DNA of 64,000 nucleotides from Ignavibacteria bacterium (GCA_041649015.1 JBAZNU010000001.1:496001-560000), one strand, 5' to 3'; positions 9,459 through 19,335 are shown, counted from the first letter of the stretch. Notes: generated by a model from the sequence alone, not told the origin. Made by a program: numbers and translations.

Positions 9459-9745
9459 TTGTCAAGATTTTTAAACCATTTTTGAGCTGAAGCTCTTCGG
9501 TGCGGACAGCCGGGCCAGCAACATGGCTGCCGTTTTCCTTCTTTTAATTCTTCAAGCATACGGTAAATATGTTCTTTTCTCGTTTCAGATTTTTTGACGA
9601 TAGTAACCCAGCAAATCCATTCGTTACGCTGAATGGGGGTAAGTCTGTTCCACCGTTCAATAATATCTGGATCATTTTTCAATGCTTTTTTCATATCATT
9701 TGGCACTTCGTGCAGAATGCCATCGGCTGTTATTGTCTTTGTCAT
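9455..9745 (-). CDS. YdeI/OmpD-associated-type small protein
   Basis: Protein of 96 aa, helical and basic, with the block LTPIQRNEWICWVTIVKK and the tail KRQPCCWPGCPHR, as in proteins annotated YdeI or OmpD-associated (PF13376-like). Members have been connected to antimicrobial-peptide or bacteriocin tolerance, but the mechanism is unclear. The C-terminal CCWPGC could bind a metal. The gene overlaps the DUF2200 gene by 4 nt and starts 12 nt after the end of the double-DUF1801 gene, so the three are probably one transcript. Confidence 0.75.
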   Translation of the reverse strand: MTKTITADGILHEVPNDMKKALKNDPDIIERWNRLTPIQRNEWICWVTIVKKSETRKEHIYRMLEELKEGKRQPCCWPGCPHRRASAQKWFKNLDK

Positions 9746-9757
9746 TTTATTTAGCTT

Positions 9758-10558
9758 TTATTTAAGCCGCATCAAAACGCCTTTTCGTTTAACAATGTTT
9801 TTATAGTCCCACTGAATTTCTTTGGATTTTTTAAGCCAGCGTTTCAGGTCTTTGGTGTTAATATCTAAAACGTCGCTGTAGAAAACTGAGGCATCTTTAA
9901 ATTTTCCGCCACGCACGCCCAATCCATGTTCATTAAATGTTGCACCGCTCCAAAACATTAATCTCAATCCCCGTTTCTCTTTACTGTATCCCACTATGGG
10001 ATTGCCTTCTAAAAACCAAACGGGATGCCCGTGCCAGATTTTGTATTCTGCTTCAGGTAAAGTGTTACATATTACCTGAAGGAGTAAATCACAGATGCTT
10101 TTATCGGTGGAAGTTTGTTTGGCGTGGTAAGAAAGAATGTCTTTGCTGAAATTTTGAGTATTAATTTTGTTCGGGTTTTTATTGGATTTGGGTTGGGATA
10201 TTTTCCTGTCTTCTTCGACCCTATACTTTACTATCTTTTTTATCAATGCCAAGGGCAGGGATTTTTCAATTGGAAACTGAATTGCCCCTTTTGAAGTGTT
10301 ATAATTTTCAAGTTCTTTTTTAAAATGAACAATCGGTTTAGGAGTTGGATAAAAGCCGATATGTTCTTTATGAGCGGCATAGTAAACCAAGGTTTTGTTT
10401 TGGCGGAATGCAGGCATGCCATAGCTGATAGTTTCCGTAGCTTTTGGTGCGGCTTGCTTAATTGCCTGTCGAAGCTGCTGAAGGATTTTTTGAATTTTGG
10501 AAGGACATGATGAGTGATACCCGTCAATGTCTTTAAATTTTAAGTTGCTTTTATTCAT
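9758..10558 (-). CDS. Tandem DUF1801 (YdhG-like) protein
   Basis: Protein of 266 aa with two similar halves. Residues about 8-118 hold the DUF1801 pattern AAPKATETISYGMPAFRQ..HIGFYPTPKPI. Residues about 150-262 hold a second unit with EAEYKIWHGHPVWFLEGNPIVGYS. DUF1801/YdhG domains have a frataxin-like fold, and a Bacillus member has been proposed as an iron chaperone; most members are uncharacterised and usually single-domain. Between them is a lysine-rich linker (about 118-148). It leads the three-gene minus-strand run 10558 to 9093. The domain identity is good for the first half and fair for the second. Confidence 0.78.
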   Translation of the reverse strand: MNKSNLKFKDIDGYHSSCPSKIQKILQQLRQAIKQAAPKATETISYGMPAFRQNKTLVYYAAHKEHIGFYPTPKPIVHFKKELENYNTSKGAIQFPIEKSLPLALIKKIVKYRVEEDRKISQPKSNKNPNKINTQNFSKDILSYHAKQTSTDKSICDLLLQVICNTLPEAEYKIWHGHPVWFLEGNPIVGYSKEKRGLRLMFWSGATFNEHGLGVRGGKFKDASVFYSDVLDINTKDLKRWLKKSKEIQWDYKNIVKRKGVLMRLK

Positions 10559-10584
10559 ATTTCAATTTTTATTTTTACAGTCGG

Positions 10585-11211
10585 TTAAACATTTTGTGTA
10601 TCCGGAACAATTTGTTTAAAGTCCTCCTTTTTAGTAAGATACTCGAGCCCTAAGATTAACAACATTGAACTGATCAAGGCAATTTTCTGCATCACAGCCA
10701 ACAAGCCCCAATCTCCTGCACCGTATAAGAATAAAGTATAGTAAAAAGTTAACATACAAATGACGCAGCAGAATTTCAATAATTGAAGTTTTGTCTTTAG
10801 AATATAAAACGTTATATAATACAATCCAAGCAAGGATAATGTGCTGGATATTGTAATCATTAAATCGTGAAGATGTGTTGCAATAAGGAAGTTGAATAGA
10901 ATATTTGCAATCCCAACAATTTTTAAGACTGTCGCAGCACTGGCGGAAGACATCTTTTTTGACATGTTGAGAAAAAACAAACCATAAGCGACAGAGTGGA
11001 ATGCCATACCAATGATTGCATAAATTCTATACGAGTTCTCCGCACCATTTAAAGCTTTTTTTTCAAACAAGTTACTCATAAAATTTTTTATCCAGTCAAA
11101 TCCTGTTGAATTCTTATCGAGTAATGAACCACCCGGATAGAACGAGACTGTCACCGCCATTAATATCACGGAGATAATCAAACATAATAATACTGAGTGT
11201 TTTTTAATCAT
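10585..11211 (-). CDS. Multi-pass membrane protein, DUF998-like
   Basis: Predicted inner-membrane protein of 208 aa with about six hydrophobic segments. After the first helix comes a conserved-looking loop, YPGGSLLDKNSTGFDW, then a second helix with YRIYAIIGMAFHSVAYGLFF. The pattern of a PGGS loop after helix 1 resembles DUF998-type proteins of Bacteroidota, but I hold this loosely. No catalytic residues are obvious. It is preceded by a 228-nt spacer and probably expressed alone or with 10558-9093 (26-nt gap). Confidence 0.6.
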   Translation of the reverse strand: MIKKHSVLLCLIISVILMAVTVSFYPGGSLLDKNSTGFDWIKNFMSNLFEKKALNGAENSYRIYAIIGMAFHSVAYGLFFLNMSKKMSSASAATVLKIVGIANILFNFLIATHLHDLMITISSTLSLLGLYYITFYILKTKLQLLKFCCVICMLTFYYTLFLYGAGDWGLLAVMQKIALISSMLLILGLEYLTKKEDFKQIVPDTQNV

Positions 11212-11439
11212 CTATTTTGTTTATTTAGGAAATCAATATATGATGGATATATTCGAATGGTTAAATTCAACAAATTACATATGCGATTTTAGAGATTTTT
11301 CACAAAATAATATTTGATGAAATAATAACAATTTAAAAGCTATATTCATTCAAGGGTAAAACATTTTATTAGCCGAGACTCGTCACAACAAACTTTTTCT
11401 ATTAACGGTATGTAACTATCCGCCATTGTAATCTGCCCG

Positions 11440-12213
11440 TTAAATAAGTCCGGCACCCAAAGCAAGCGAGATAATTATCAGCATCACCGCTACTGTGACC
11501 TGCAAGAACCTTAAGGTTACTTTCTTTAATAGTTTATTGCCTAAATAAGCACCGGCAATGCCTGCAAGCGTTGCACATATTACTAAAGTCAGGTTATCGG
11601 TCAGACCCGACTTTAAAAACCCTGCTGCATAAATACTCAGACGCGTGAAGTCCACGAAGATTGAAACAACAACTGCGGTGGCAACAAATGCTTCCTTTGA
11701 AAGACCTGCTTTAATTAAGAATGCACTTCGCAACGCCCCTTGATTACCCGAAAGACCTCCAAAGAATCCGCTTAACGCTCCGCCAATTGGCAACTTTTCC
11801 TTTCCGAATTGCAGTGTATTGAAAAATGGTATAAGATCTATGCATGCAAAAATGATAAGCAAGATGGAAATAATAAATTTTACAGGATAAACTTCTATGT
11901 GATTTCCGAATGCTTCATACGAAAACAAAGGCTGCAGGTCTGTTATATTCAATAAAACCCATGAGCCGATTATTGCGGAAATAATTGCAGGAATTCCAAA
12001 GCGCAACAAAACATCTTTATCCGCATTGCGTCCAACCAGAAACAGTTTAAAAATATTGTTGAAGAAATGAACCATACCCGTCAAGGCGATTGCCACTTCA
12101 ACAGGAAAGAAAACCATAAATACGGGTGTAAGAATTGTGCCAAGACCGAAACCCGAAAAGAAGGTAAGAATAGCAACTACAAAAGCTACCGATGAAATGA
12201 TAATTATTTCCAT
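11440..12213 (-). CDS. TauE/SafE family anion exporter
   Basis: Membrane transporter of 257 aa with about eight hydrophobic segments in two halves. It carries the family hallmarks: the glycine-rich first helix FFSGFGLGTILTPVF and, at the second-half start, GGALSGFFGGLSGNQGALRS. TauE/SafE proteins move sulfite, sulfoacetate and similar organosulfur anions out of cells; the exact substrate here is unknown. Its start overlaps the DoxX-family gene by 10 nt, so the two are co-translated. Given the sulfur genes elsewhere in the window a sulfur anion is plausible, but not shown. Confidence 0.88.
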   Translation of the reverse strand: MEIIIISSVAFVVAILTFFSGFGLGTILTPVFMVFFPVEVAIALTGMVHFFNNIFKLFLVGRNADKDVLLRFGIPAIISAIIGSWVLLNITDLQPLFSYEAFGNHIEVYPVKFIISILLIIFACIDLIPFFNTLQFGKEKLPIGGALSGFFGGLSGNQGALRSAFLIKAGLSKEAFVATAVVVSIFVDFTRLSIYAAGFLKSGLTDNLTLVICATLAGIAGAYLGNKLLKKVTLRFLQVTVAVMLIIISLALGAGLI

Positions 12214-12590
12214 ATAAATTTTGTGCTATTTAATTTGTTATCAATCGACCAATAGCCGCCGCTTTTAATCAGCAGAAAAATACTTCCGAGCAACATCGAC
12301 CAATCTGTTCTGCTGCCGTGCATCATTTCCCAAAATCCTTTCTCGGCCAACAGGTCAGCTTTTGTTGTTACAATTGCAACAAGCATAATTATGAAAAGCG
12401 GAATAGCTGCAAACCGAGTCAGTAAACCGATCAGAATAAGTATGCCACATATTATTTCAAAAGAGCCGACAAAGCTTCCTAAGAATTCAGGCGAGGGCAG
12501 ACCGATTTTTTCAAACCGCACCGCACCGCGAACAGCAGGTAATAAAAATATCTGTATACCTTCTGACAAAAATACAGCACCAACAATCAT
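12204..12590 (-). CDS. DoxX family membrane protein
   Basis: Membrane protein of 128 aa with four hydrophobic segments and the DoxX pattern: F-LSEG near helix 1, EKIGLPSPEFLGSFVGSFEIICG, then GLLTRFAAIPL. DoxX-type proteins relate to a thiosulfate:quinone oxidoreductase subunit in archaea, but most bacterial members have no assigned role. Pairing with a TauE/SafE anion exporter (10-nt overlap) makes a sulfur-related role conceivable. About 535 nt of non-coding DNA precede it, holding the divergent promoters for this operon and the TspO gene. Confidence 0.82.
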   Translation of the reverse strand: MIVGAVFLSEGIQIFLLPAVRGAVRFEKIGLPSPEFLGSFVGSFEIICGILILIGLLTRFAAIPLFIIMLVAIVTTKADLLAEKGFWEMMHGSRTDWSMLLGSIFLLIKSGGYWSIDNKLNSTKFIWK

Positions 12591-13125
12591 ACGTACTATG
12601 ATTGTTACTCGTGAACTGTTTGTTTTAATAATTTTTCAAGCATTAATCTGATTTAGAAATTTACAACTTTATCTGTCCAAACAACCAGGATTTTCATGAT
12701 ATTTTTGTCATCAGAATTAATCCATATTTCATAACAAGTATATTCCGTTATTTGTCTTCTATTTATACAAACAGCGGGTTTATAAATAAGTGCTATAGAT
12801 GTGCTGTTTTATTTATTTTATATTTCTTGATGATAAGTTAATATACTAATTGCAGAAAATTTATTCTATAAAGTCTGTGAGATTTTATCCGCAAGAGTAT
12901 CTGATGAAACAATTTAAAATTTGTTTTCAGATATCGAGAGTAAAGAAAGTATTATGAGATCGGTATGGGAAATTTAGGCACTGTATGTATTAACAAGAAG
13001 CTTTATCATTGTCAGCTTAAGAAATTTAAAATGAGATATTTTGATGTGAAACAGCAATAATTAAGCTATTGAAAAATGTTATTGGAATAGTTATTTATAG
13101 TAACACAACAACTAGGACATAATAC
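12591..13125. other. Intergenic region, DoxX / TspO divergent promoters
   Basis: AT-rich, 535 nt, no open frame with coding character, no tRNA-like cloverleaf and no clear repeat seen. It must contain the promoters of the minus-strand DoxX-TauE operon and the plus-strand TspO gene, but I could not pick convincing promoter boxes. Confidence 0.6.
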
Positions 13126-13593
13126 ATGAAGAATATATTCAAGCTAATAGTCAGCATAGTTATAACTCAGACGGCGGGAGTAATCGGCTCGCTGTTTACA
13201 ATACAGAGCATACCAACATGGTATGCTACGCTGAACAGACCCTCATTCAGTCCTCCGAACTATTTATTTGGTCCAGTATGGATAACATTATATTTTATGA
13301 TAGGCATTTCGTTTTTTCTCATATGGCGAAGCTCGGATTCCTTCAGCATAAAGATACCTTCAATAATGTTTTCGATACAGATGGTATTAAATGCTATGTG
13401 GAGTATTATATTCTTCGGTTTAAAGAATCCGATGTTTGCTTTTTTTGAAATAATTTTGTTGTGGGTTTTAATAATACTGTGTATAATAACATACTATCCG
13501 ATATCAAAGGCAGCATCATGGCTGATGGTACCCTACCTGCTATGGGTAAGCTTTGCAAGTGTTTTGAATTTTAAGATATGGATGCTGAACTAA
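13126..13593 (+). CDS. tspO: TspO/MBR family tryptophan-rich sensory protein
   Basis: Five-helix membrane protein of 155 aa of the translocator-protein family, which binds tetrapyrroles and influences porphyrin and stress responses. Diagnostic blocks are seen: W-YATLNRPSFSPPNYLFGPVW between helices 1 and 2, NAMWSIIFFGLKNP at helix 3, and the final segment LLWVSFASVLNFKIWMLN. Length is typical. It is monocistronic, bounded by a 535-nt spacer and a downstream bidirectional hairpin. Confidence 0.93.
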   Translation: MKNIFKLIVSIVITQTAGVIGSLFTIQSIPTWYATLNRPSFSPPNYLFGPVWITLYFMIGISFFLIWRSSDSFSIKIPSIMFSIQMVLNAMWSIIFFGLKNPMFAFFEIILLWVLIILCIITYYPISKAASWLMVPYLLWVSFASVLNFKIWMLN

Positions 13594-13610
13594 TAAAGAC
13601 TAAAAAGTAT

Positions 13611-13645
13611 AAAGCCGATTACTTGGTAGTAAACGGCTTTTATGT
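13611..13645. terminator. Bidirectional terminator between TspO and T9SS gene
   Basis: Stem AAGCCGATTACT / AGTAAACGGCTT with a TGGT loop, A-rich before and T-rich after, between two convergent genes. Confidence 0.8.
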
Positions 13646-13664
13646 TTTTAACTTATAAAGAAGA

Positions 13665-14720
13665 TTATTTTATTAGTGTCATTCGTTTTGTTTCGGAAAA
13701 GCCCTCTGCCAACATTCTAAAGAAATATGTACCGCTTGAGAACTTTGCCGCATTCCAAGAGACTTGATATGTACCAGCGTTAAGATTTTCATTAATAAGT
13801 ACATCAGCTTCTTTTCCGCTAATATCGTAAATTGCTATCTTAACACCTGAAGATTTTGGAACACTGAATTTAATATTGGTTACAGGATTAAATGGGTTAG
13901 GATAATTTTGCTGTAATGAAAATGAGTATGGCGTTTCAGAAGAAATATTCTGAATCCCTGTTGTTGGGTTTTCAAGTTCATACTTATTTCCCGGTACCGA
14001 GAATGAAAGCGGTATGCCGAGTCCGCTCAAATCAACGTTTACTGAAGGAGTTACTCTTTTAATCATCCAAACACCTGAAGCAAACCAGGTAGTATCAGGG
14101 CGTTCAACGATTGGAATTTCAAAAATAAGAACCCTTATGTATAAGCCGGTTATCGTAACAAATCTTTTAGCATTATCATAAGTACCATTTACAGTGTTTA
14201 CGGTTTGGTCATTTAATCTTTTTGCTTTATACTTAAATCTCAAAGGTGCTGAAATAGTATCGAATGAAATAGTTGTATCTTTTTGAATAAGAGTATACTC
14301 ACTGTTTACGGTTTGAGCAAAACGGAATACACTGTACCAGTTACGAAGCCCTGCAAAGAAACCTCCAATACCAGGGAAAGGAATAATATTTGTATCGAGG
14401 GAAGCAAATAAATACTCCCAGCCATTTGTTCCATCAAAATTGTAATGAGCAGTATCATTATATGGAGTATTCTGGTTGAAGGACGTTAAAAAATCTTTTT
14501 TCTGAACGATGCTAGCAAGTTTACCGAGGTAATTCTGCACAACTGCAAATGAATCTATTCTGTATGTAGCAAGATTTGTCATTGGGTTGTTAAGCGAGTC
14601 CAAGGGGGTGTTTTTATAATACCATTTATATCCAGTTGAAGCAGGAAAATATGTGGACGCATTCTGTGCATAAGCACCGGCGCTAATTAATAGTAATAAG
14701 AGTATTAATATCTTCTTCAT
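13665..14720 (-). CDS. Secreted protein with type IX secretion C-terminal sorting domain
   Basis: Exported 351-aa protein of unknown function. Signal peptide MKKILILLLLLISAGAYAQ. Residues about 20-260 are a beta-rich body with no family I recognise (YFPASTGYKWYYKN near the N-terminus). The last 85 residues are a T9SS sorting domain: SLQQNYPNPFNPVTNIKF, ISGKEADVLINENL, GTYFFRMLAEGF and a basic end MTLIK. This predicts export across the outer membrane and surface anchoring or release. The motif style is that of Ignavibacteria and related FCB lineages. It stands alone, convergent with TspO and divergent from the ABC operon. Confidence 0.85.
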   Translation of the reverse strand: MKKILILLLLLISAGAYAQNASTYFPASTGYKWYYKNTPLDSLNNPMTNLATYRIDSFAVVQNYLGKLASIVQKKDFLTSFNQNTPYNDTAHYNFDGTNGWEYLFASLDTNIIPFPGIGGFFAGLRNWYSVFRFAQTVNSEYTLIQKDTTISFDTISAPLRFKYKAKRLNDQTVNTVNGTYDNAKRFVTITGLYIRVLIFEIPIVERPDTTWFASGVWMIKRVTPSVNVDLSGLGIPLSFSVPGNKYELENPTTGIQNISSETPYSFSLQQNYPNPFNPVTNIKFSVPKSSGVKIAIYDISGKEADVLINENLNAGTYQVSWNAAKFSSGTYFFRMLAEGFSETKRMTLIK

Positions 14721-14850
14721 AATAATTAAATTTAGTCAAATATTGTATGTTTATTCAAATAAAACAATACTTAAAATCAAAAGGTTACATAGACAGAAAT
14801 TATTCACGACAGTAAAGTGTTTATAAAGATGTAACAAATTAACACATTAT

Positions 14851-15507
14851 ATGATAAAACTTGAGAACGTAAGTAAAGGATACTACGAAGGAAAGATGTT
14901 CCACAAAATCCTCTCTGAAGTAAACCTTGATATTAACAAAGGTGAAATAATAATTTTATACGGTAAAAGCGGTTCGGGAAAGTCAACGCTGCTGAATCTG
15001 CTCGGGGGTATAGACCTGCCTGATAAGGGAAGCATTTATTTTGAAGGTATGAATCTGACAGCACTGAGTGAAAAGGAAAGAACACTTTTTAGGAGGAAAA
15101 GAATAGGGTTTATATTTCAGTTTTTTAATCTTATACCAACACTTACGGTTTCTGAAAATCTAAAGCTGCCGCTGGAACTCAACTCAATTTCTTTTGAAAG
15201 AGTGAAAGAAATTCTGGAAGAGGTCGGACTTGCGGACAGGGTAGATGCGTATCCCGATATACTGTCGGGAGGCGAGCAGCAGCGCGTGGCAATTGCAAGG
15301 GCCCTGATACACAATCCTGATTTCATACTTGCAGACGAGCCGACGGGGAATTTAGACTTTGATACTAGTAAACAAATAATTGATTTAATAGACAGGATAG
15401 TAAAGCAACAGGGAAAGACAATGATAATGGCGACACACAGCAAAGAGGTTATGGGACTTGCCGACAGGGTGTTAACGCTTAAGGATGGAAAGTTTGAGGA
15501 AATGTAA
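14851..15507 (+). CDS. ABC transporter ATP-binding protein (LolD/MacB/AttE type)
   Basis: ATPase of 218 aa powering the adjacent permease. Walker [10 protein letters not shown] (about residues 39-47), Q-loop IFQFFNLIP, signature [15 protein letters not shown], Walker [13 protein letters not shown] and the switch His in MATHSKEV are all intact. The order ATPase, FtsX-type permease, AttH-like lipoprotein fits an AttEFGH-type system. The permease starts 6 nt downstream. These ATPases drive mechanotransmission or lipoprotein extraction rather than simple solute pumping; the substrate is unknown. Confidence 0.9.
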   Translation: MIKLENVSKGYYEGKMFHKILSEVNLDINKGEIIILYGKSGSGKSTLLNLLGGIDLPDKGSIYFEGMNLTALSEKERTLFRRKRIGFIFQFFNLIPTLTVSENLKLPLELNSISFERVKEILEEVGLADRVDAYPDILSGGEQQRVAIARALIHNPDFILADEPTGNLDFDTSKQIIDLIDRIVKQQGKTMIMATHSKEVMGLADRVLTLKDGKFEEM

Positions 15508-15513
15508 CAAGCG

Positions 15514-18042
15514 ATGAAAATTATACATAAGTCAAGCTTGCGGTACATCTTCAAACACAAACTTCAGTTCGGGCTTTCAATACTGGGAATTGCGATAGGT
15601 GTTGCTATTATTGCGGCGATAGATATAGCAAATATAAGCACATCGAAAGCTTTTAACATGTCGCTGAATGCCGTTACGGGAAAGGCAACTCACAGAATAA
15701 TTTCAACTTCGGGAAGCATACCGGATTCACTTTATAATTATTTAAGGATAGAAAAGGGGCTTAAGAATATCGCCCCAGTTGTTGAGGACAATATTATTGT
15801 AGGAGACAGCACGAGGAAGACATTTGTGCTGCTGGGGCTTGATCTTTTTGCAGAGAAACCGTTTAGAGATTATCTCTCGGAATCGAGCACGGAGCTGAAA
15901 GGCGGCTTGAAAGATTTTATGGTGACGCAGAATGGAGTAGTTCTTTCGGAGGAGAATGCAAGAGTTTTAAGGAAGCGGGCGGGAGATACGATAGATGCAA
16001 GCGTAAGAGGAAAAAAAATGAAGGTTGTGGTTGCGGGATTGATAAGCAATTACGGGAATCCTTCTCAATTAGAAAATTTAATCATTACTGATATTGCAAC
16101 CGCGCAGGAGATGACGAGGAAGTTTGGGTTTATAGATGCGATTGATGTAATTACTGATAAAGAAATGACTGAGGAATTTGTGAAGAACTTACTACCCCAA
16201 GGATTTGAATTGCAGAGGTCCTCGGCGAGGTCAGATATTGCGGAACAGATGCTTAGTGCTTTTAATGTGAACCTTAATGCACTGAGCATGTTGGCTTTGA
16301 TTGTAGGGGTGTTTTTGATTCACAACACGATGACGTTTTCGGTAGTACAAAGGAAGAAGGTCCTTGGAATATACCGTTCGCTTGGGGTTACGGAGAATGA
16401 GATTTACAGACTGATAATAGGCGAAGTGTTTTTAATAGGGATGATTGGAACGATGCTGGGATTTTTGCTTGCGATAGTGATTTCAAAGAATCTGCTTGTA
16501 TTGATAAGCAGGACGATAAACGATTTATATTTTGTTGTATCGGTTACTGAGATTGAGATTACATGGTTTATAATACTCAAGACTCTGGTAGTCGGGATTG
16601 CAGCATCGATAATTTCAGCACTTAAGCCGGCAAGAGAGGCGTCGCAATCGAAGCCGGGTGTAACAATGGCAAGGTCCGGGCAGGAAGTCCGGTTGGTATC
16701 TAAGGTTTACCGTTTTGCGGTCTATGGAATATTATGGGGGCTGGCAGGGGTGCTGATACTTTCGCTACCATCAAGGAACGTATGGCTGAGTTACGGCGGT
16801 GTACTACCGATAATAATAGGATTTGCACTTCTTACACCTCTTTCGATAAAGATAGCCGACAAAATACTGACTCCCCTTTCGGGAAAGATATTCGGGATAA
16901 CAGGGAGGATATCTTCGAGGAGCATAATACAGAACATAAGCAGGACTAACACAGCAATATTTTCATTAAGCATAGCGGTAGCGGCGACAGTGGGAGTCGG
17001 GACGATGATAAGCAGTTTCAGGTCAACGGTTGTAACATGGCTTGAGAACGGGCTTAAGGCGGATTTATACGTATCACCGCCGACATTAATATCAAACAGC
17101 AATGAGGCATACATTCCATATTACATTAAGGACAGTATTATGAATATGGCTGAGGTTAAGAATATAAACTATTACAGCGAGTTTAAACTGTTTCAGGATG
17201 GAGATGTGATAAATATTCTTGCATCAGGTTTTACAGACCCTAATGCAAAAGACTTCAGACTGAAGAGCGAGGATGAGAACGTGAATGAAAGGTTCAGGAA
17301 CGGAGAAGTTTTACTGACAGAGCCGTATGCTTACAAGAATAATCTTTCGACGGGAGATACGATAAAACTTAAAACAGATGAGGGGTACAGAAATTTCAGG
17401 GTTGCGGGGATTTATTATGACTATTCATCGGACAAGGGTTTTGTGAGTATAGAATACTTTGTGTTTCAGAAATACTGGAAGAGCACGGGGCTTTCGGGGA
17501 TGGCTGTGTTTATAAAAGACGGGGTTGATGCTGATGCGGTTAGAAACAGAGTAAATTCGTTTGCCGGGAAGGACGTGGAACTGATAATAAGAAGCAATAA
17601 ATTTTTAAGGGAATCTTCGATACAGATATTTGACAGGACGTTTATAGTTGCGAATGTGTTGCAGCTGCTTGCGGTGATTGTGGCGTTTGTGGGTGTGCTG
17701 AGTTCACTTATGGCGCTACAGCTGGAGCGGAACAAGGAGATGGGCGTGCTAAGGGCTGTGGGATTACTTCCATTTCAATTATTTAAAATCTCGACTTTGC
17801 AATCTATACTGATGGGGATTATATCCGGATTGCTGGCATTACCGCTGGGTGCATTGCTGGCGTACATACTTGTGTTTATAATAAACAAGAGGTCGTTCGG
17901 GTGGACGATGCAGTTATCGCTTGAGGTAGGAGTACTTATAGAGGCGCTTATACTTTCTGTAGCAGCGGCAGTGCTTGCGGGGCTTTATCCAGGGTTCAGG
18001 ATTTCAAAGATATCGCCTTCTGCGGCATTGAGGGAGGAATAG
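15514..18042 (+). CDS. FtsX-family ABC permease, fused AttF/AttG-like
   Basis: Inner-membrane permease of 842 aa with two FtsX-type halves. Helix 1 near residues 12-38 is followed by a periplasmic domain, then a three-helix FtsX unit (about 245-375). A second periplasmic domain (about 490-700) and a terminal FtsX unit (about 710-840, ending [11 protein letters not shown]) complete it. Such double permeases act with a LolD-like ATPase, here directly upstream. The downstream secreted AttH-like protein makes it equivalent to AttF plus AttG in one chain. Its target is unknown: lipoprotein or exported-protein handling is likely from the family. Confidence 0.88.
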   Translation: MKIIHKSSLRYIFKHKLQFGLSILGIAIGVAIIAAIDIANISTSKAFNMSLNAVTGKATHRIISTSGSIPDSLYNYLRIEKGLKNIAPVVEDNIIVGDSTRKTFVLLGLDLFAEKPFRDYLSESSTELKGGLKDFMVTQNGVVLSEENARVLRKRAGDTIDASVRGKKMKVVVAGLISNYGNPSQLENLIITDIATAQEMTRKFGFIDAIDVITDKEMTEEFVKNLLPQGFELQRSSARSDIAEQMLSAFNVNLNALSMLALIVGVFLIHNTMTFSVVQRKKVLGIYRSLGVTENEIYRLIIGEVFLIGMIGTMLGFLLAIVISKNLLVLISRTINDLYFVVSVTEIEITWFIILKTLVVGIAASIISALKPAREASQSKPGVTMARSGQEVRLVSKVYRFAVYGILWGLAGVLILSLPSRNVWLSYGGVLPIIIGFALLTPLSIKIADKILTPLSGKIFGITGRISSRSIIQNISRTNTAIFSLSIAVAATVGVGTMISSFRSTVVTWLENGLKADLYVSPPTLISNSNEAYIPYYIKDSIMNMAEVKNINYYSEFKLFQDGDVINILASGFTDPNAKDFRLKSEDENVNERFRNGEVLLTEPYAYKNNLSTGDTIKLKTDEGYRNFRVAGIYYDYSSDKGFVSIEYFVFQKYWKSTGLSGMAVFIKDGVDADAVRNRVNSFAGKDVELIIRSNKFLRESSIQIFDRTFIVANVLQLLAVIVAFVGVLSSLMALQLERNKEMGVLRAVGLLPFQLFKISTLQSILMGIISGLLALPLGALLAYILVFIINKRSFGWTMQLSLEVGVLIEALILSVAAAVLAGLYPGFRISKISPSAALREE

Positions 18043-18047
18043 AAGTG

Positions 18048-19181
18048 ATGAGAATTTTAATTATTATAATATTGAGTTTAACGCTTTACTCCTGCTCTGA
18101 CGGAACAAAGAAGTATGAAGGCAAGCAACAAAGCGTTGCAAGCGCTATGGGTTCGGCTGATACAGCGGGATTTGAGAAAGCGATGAAGGAAAAGAAATTT
18201 GAATTTCCAAAGGACAATGGTGCGCATCCGACATTCAGAACTGAATGGTGGTACTTCACGGGAAACCTTACATCAAAGGAAGGAAAGAGATTCGGGTATC
18301 AGTTTACGATATTCAGGAATGCAATAGCTCCATTGATGTCAGATAGTGCTTCAAAGTGGAGGTCGAATCAGATATATATGGGGCACTTTGCGGTGACGGA
18401 TATTGACAATAATAAATTCTACTATTTTGAAAGGTTCAGCAGAGATGGGAACAGGCTTGCGGGTGCAGAGGCAAATCCTTTAAGGGTTTGGATTGAGGAC
18501 TGGGAGGTGAAAGAAACAGAGATGGGAAAGTATGAATTTCCAAACGTAAGACTTATTGCAAAGGATAAAGATATTAATCTGGACTTAGAGTTATCGCTTT
18601 TAAAACCTATGGTATTGCAAGGGCAGAATGGATTAAGCCAGAAGAGTAAGGAGGCGGGCAATGCTTCTTATTATTATTCGGCGACAAGGATAGAGACGAA
18701 GGGTTCGATAAAAATTGAAGGAAAGAATAATGAGGTTGAGGGTTCTTCGTGGTTAGACAGGGAGTGGAGTACGAGTGCTTTAGCAGATTATCAAAAGGGA
18801 TGGGACTGGTTTTCGCTGCAGCTTGATAACAACGTAGAAATAATGTATTACCAGCTAAGGAATAAGGACGGGAGTGTTGATGAAACTAGCAAGGGTTCGA
18901 TTGTATTTCCAGATGGAAAGAAGGAAAATATTAAAGCAAACGAAGTAGAACTGAAAGTAATAGATGAATGGAAGAATGCAGAGGGAAAAGTATATCCTTC
19001 AGGGTGGACGCTGAAAATTCCTTCGAGAGATATATCGCTGACGATAAGACCCGCGATTAAGAATCAGGAGCTTAACGTTACCGTAAAATACTGGGAGGGT
19101 TCTGTGATAATTGAGGGGACTTATTTAAAAGAAAAGATTACGGGAAGAGGATATACAGAGCTTACGGGGTACGAGGATTAG
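18048..19181 (+). CDS. AttH/CrtC-like lipocalin-fold lipoprotein
   Basis: Secreted-hydrolase-like protein of the AttH family (COG5621; related to carotenoid 1,2-hydratase CrtC). Lipoprotein signal with LTLYSCS. The hallmark FRTEWWYFTGNL is followed by RFGYQFTIFRN, and later EGSSWLDREWS and GWDWFSLQLDNN; these are the two-lipocalin-lobe signatures. I prefer ATG 18048 over the adjacent GTG 18045; both share a GGGAGG ribosome site. It sits 5 nt after the fused permease, completing an AttE-FG-H cassette. Whether it is an enzyme or a binding protein is not decided by sequence. Confidence 0.88.
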   Translation: MRILIIIILSLTLYSCSDGTKKYEGKQQSVASAMGSADTAGFEKAMKEKKFEFPKDNGAHPTFRTEWWYFTGNLTSKEGKRFGYQFTIFRNAIAPLMSDSASKWRSNQIYMGHFAVTDIDNNKFYYFERFSRDGNRLAGAEANPLRVWIEDWEVKETEMGKYEFPNVRLIAKDKDINLDLELSLLKPMVLQGQNGLSQKSKEAGNASYYYSATRIETKGSIKIEGKNNEVEGSSWLDREWSTSALADYQKGWDWFSLQLDNNVEIMYYQLRNKDGSVDETSKGSIVFPDGKKENIKANEVELKVIDEWKNAEGKVYPSGWTLKIPSRDISLTIRPAIKNQELNVTVKYWEGSVIIEGTYLKEKITGRGYTELTGYED

Positions 19182-19191
19182 CAAACCTAAA

Positions 19192-19220
19192 TTGACAAAT
19201 TTGTCAATATTTTTTTTTAG
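19192..19220 (+). promoter_or_regulatory. Perfect 16-bp palindrome followed by T run
   Basis: TTGACAAATTTGTCAA at 19192-19207 then nine T. It may be a weak terminator for the Att operon or an operator: a second inverted repeat with the same TGACA/TGTCA arms lies at 19319-19335. Confidence 0.5.
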
Positions 19221-19228
19221 GAAAGGAT

Positions 19229-19284
19229 GAGACTAATTAAAGGCCAATTAGAGACTAATTAGAGGCCAATTAGGAGCCAATCAG
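19229..19284 (+). repeat. 22-nt tandem repeat, two and a half copies
   Basis: Units at 19229-19250 and 19251-19272 differ at one base (core GACTAATTA..GGCCAATTA), with a degenerate third part GGAGCCAATCAG. The array lies in the 338-nt spacer between the Att operon and alr, between two TGACA/TGTCA inverted repeats. Confidence 0.75.
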
Positions 19285-19318
19285 GTTTAGGCTGAAACCA
19301 GCATGTATTTTTTTTGGG

Positions 19319-19335
19319 ACTGACAAAATGTCAGT
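19319..19335. promoter_or_regulatory. Inverted repeat ACTGACA-AAA-TGTCAGT
   Basis: Seven-bp arms around AAA, sharing TGACA/TGTCA with the palindrome at 19192. An operator is possible; its regulator is unknown. Confidence 0.4.
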
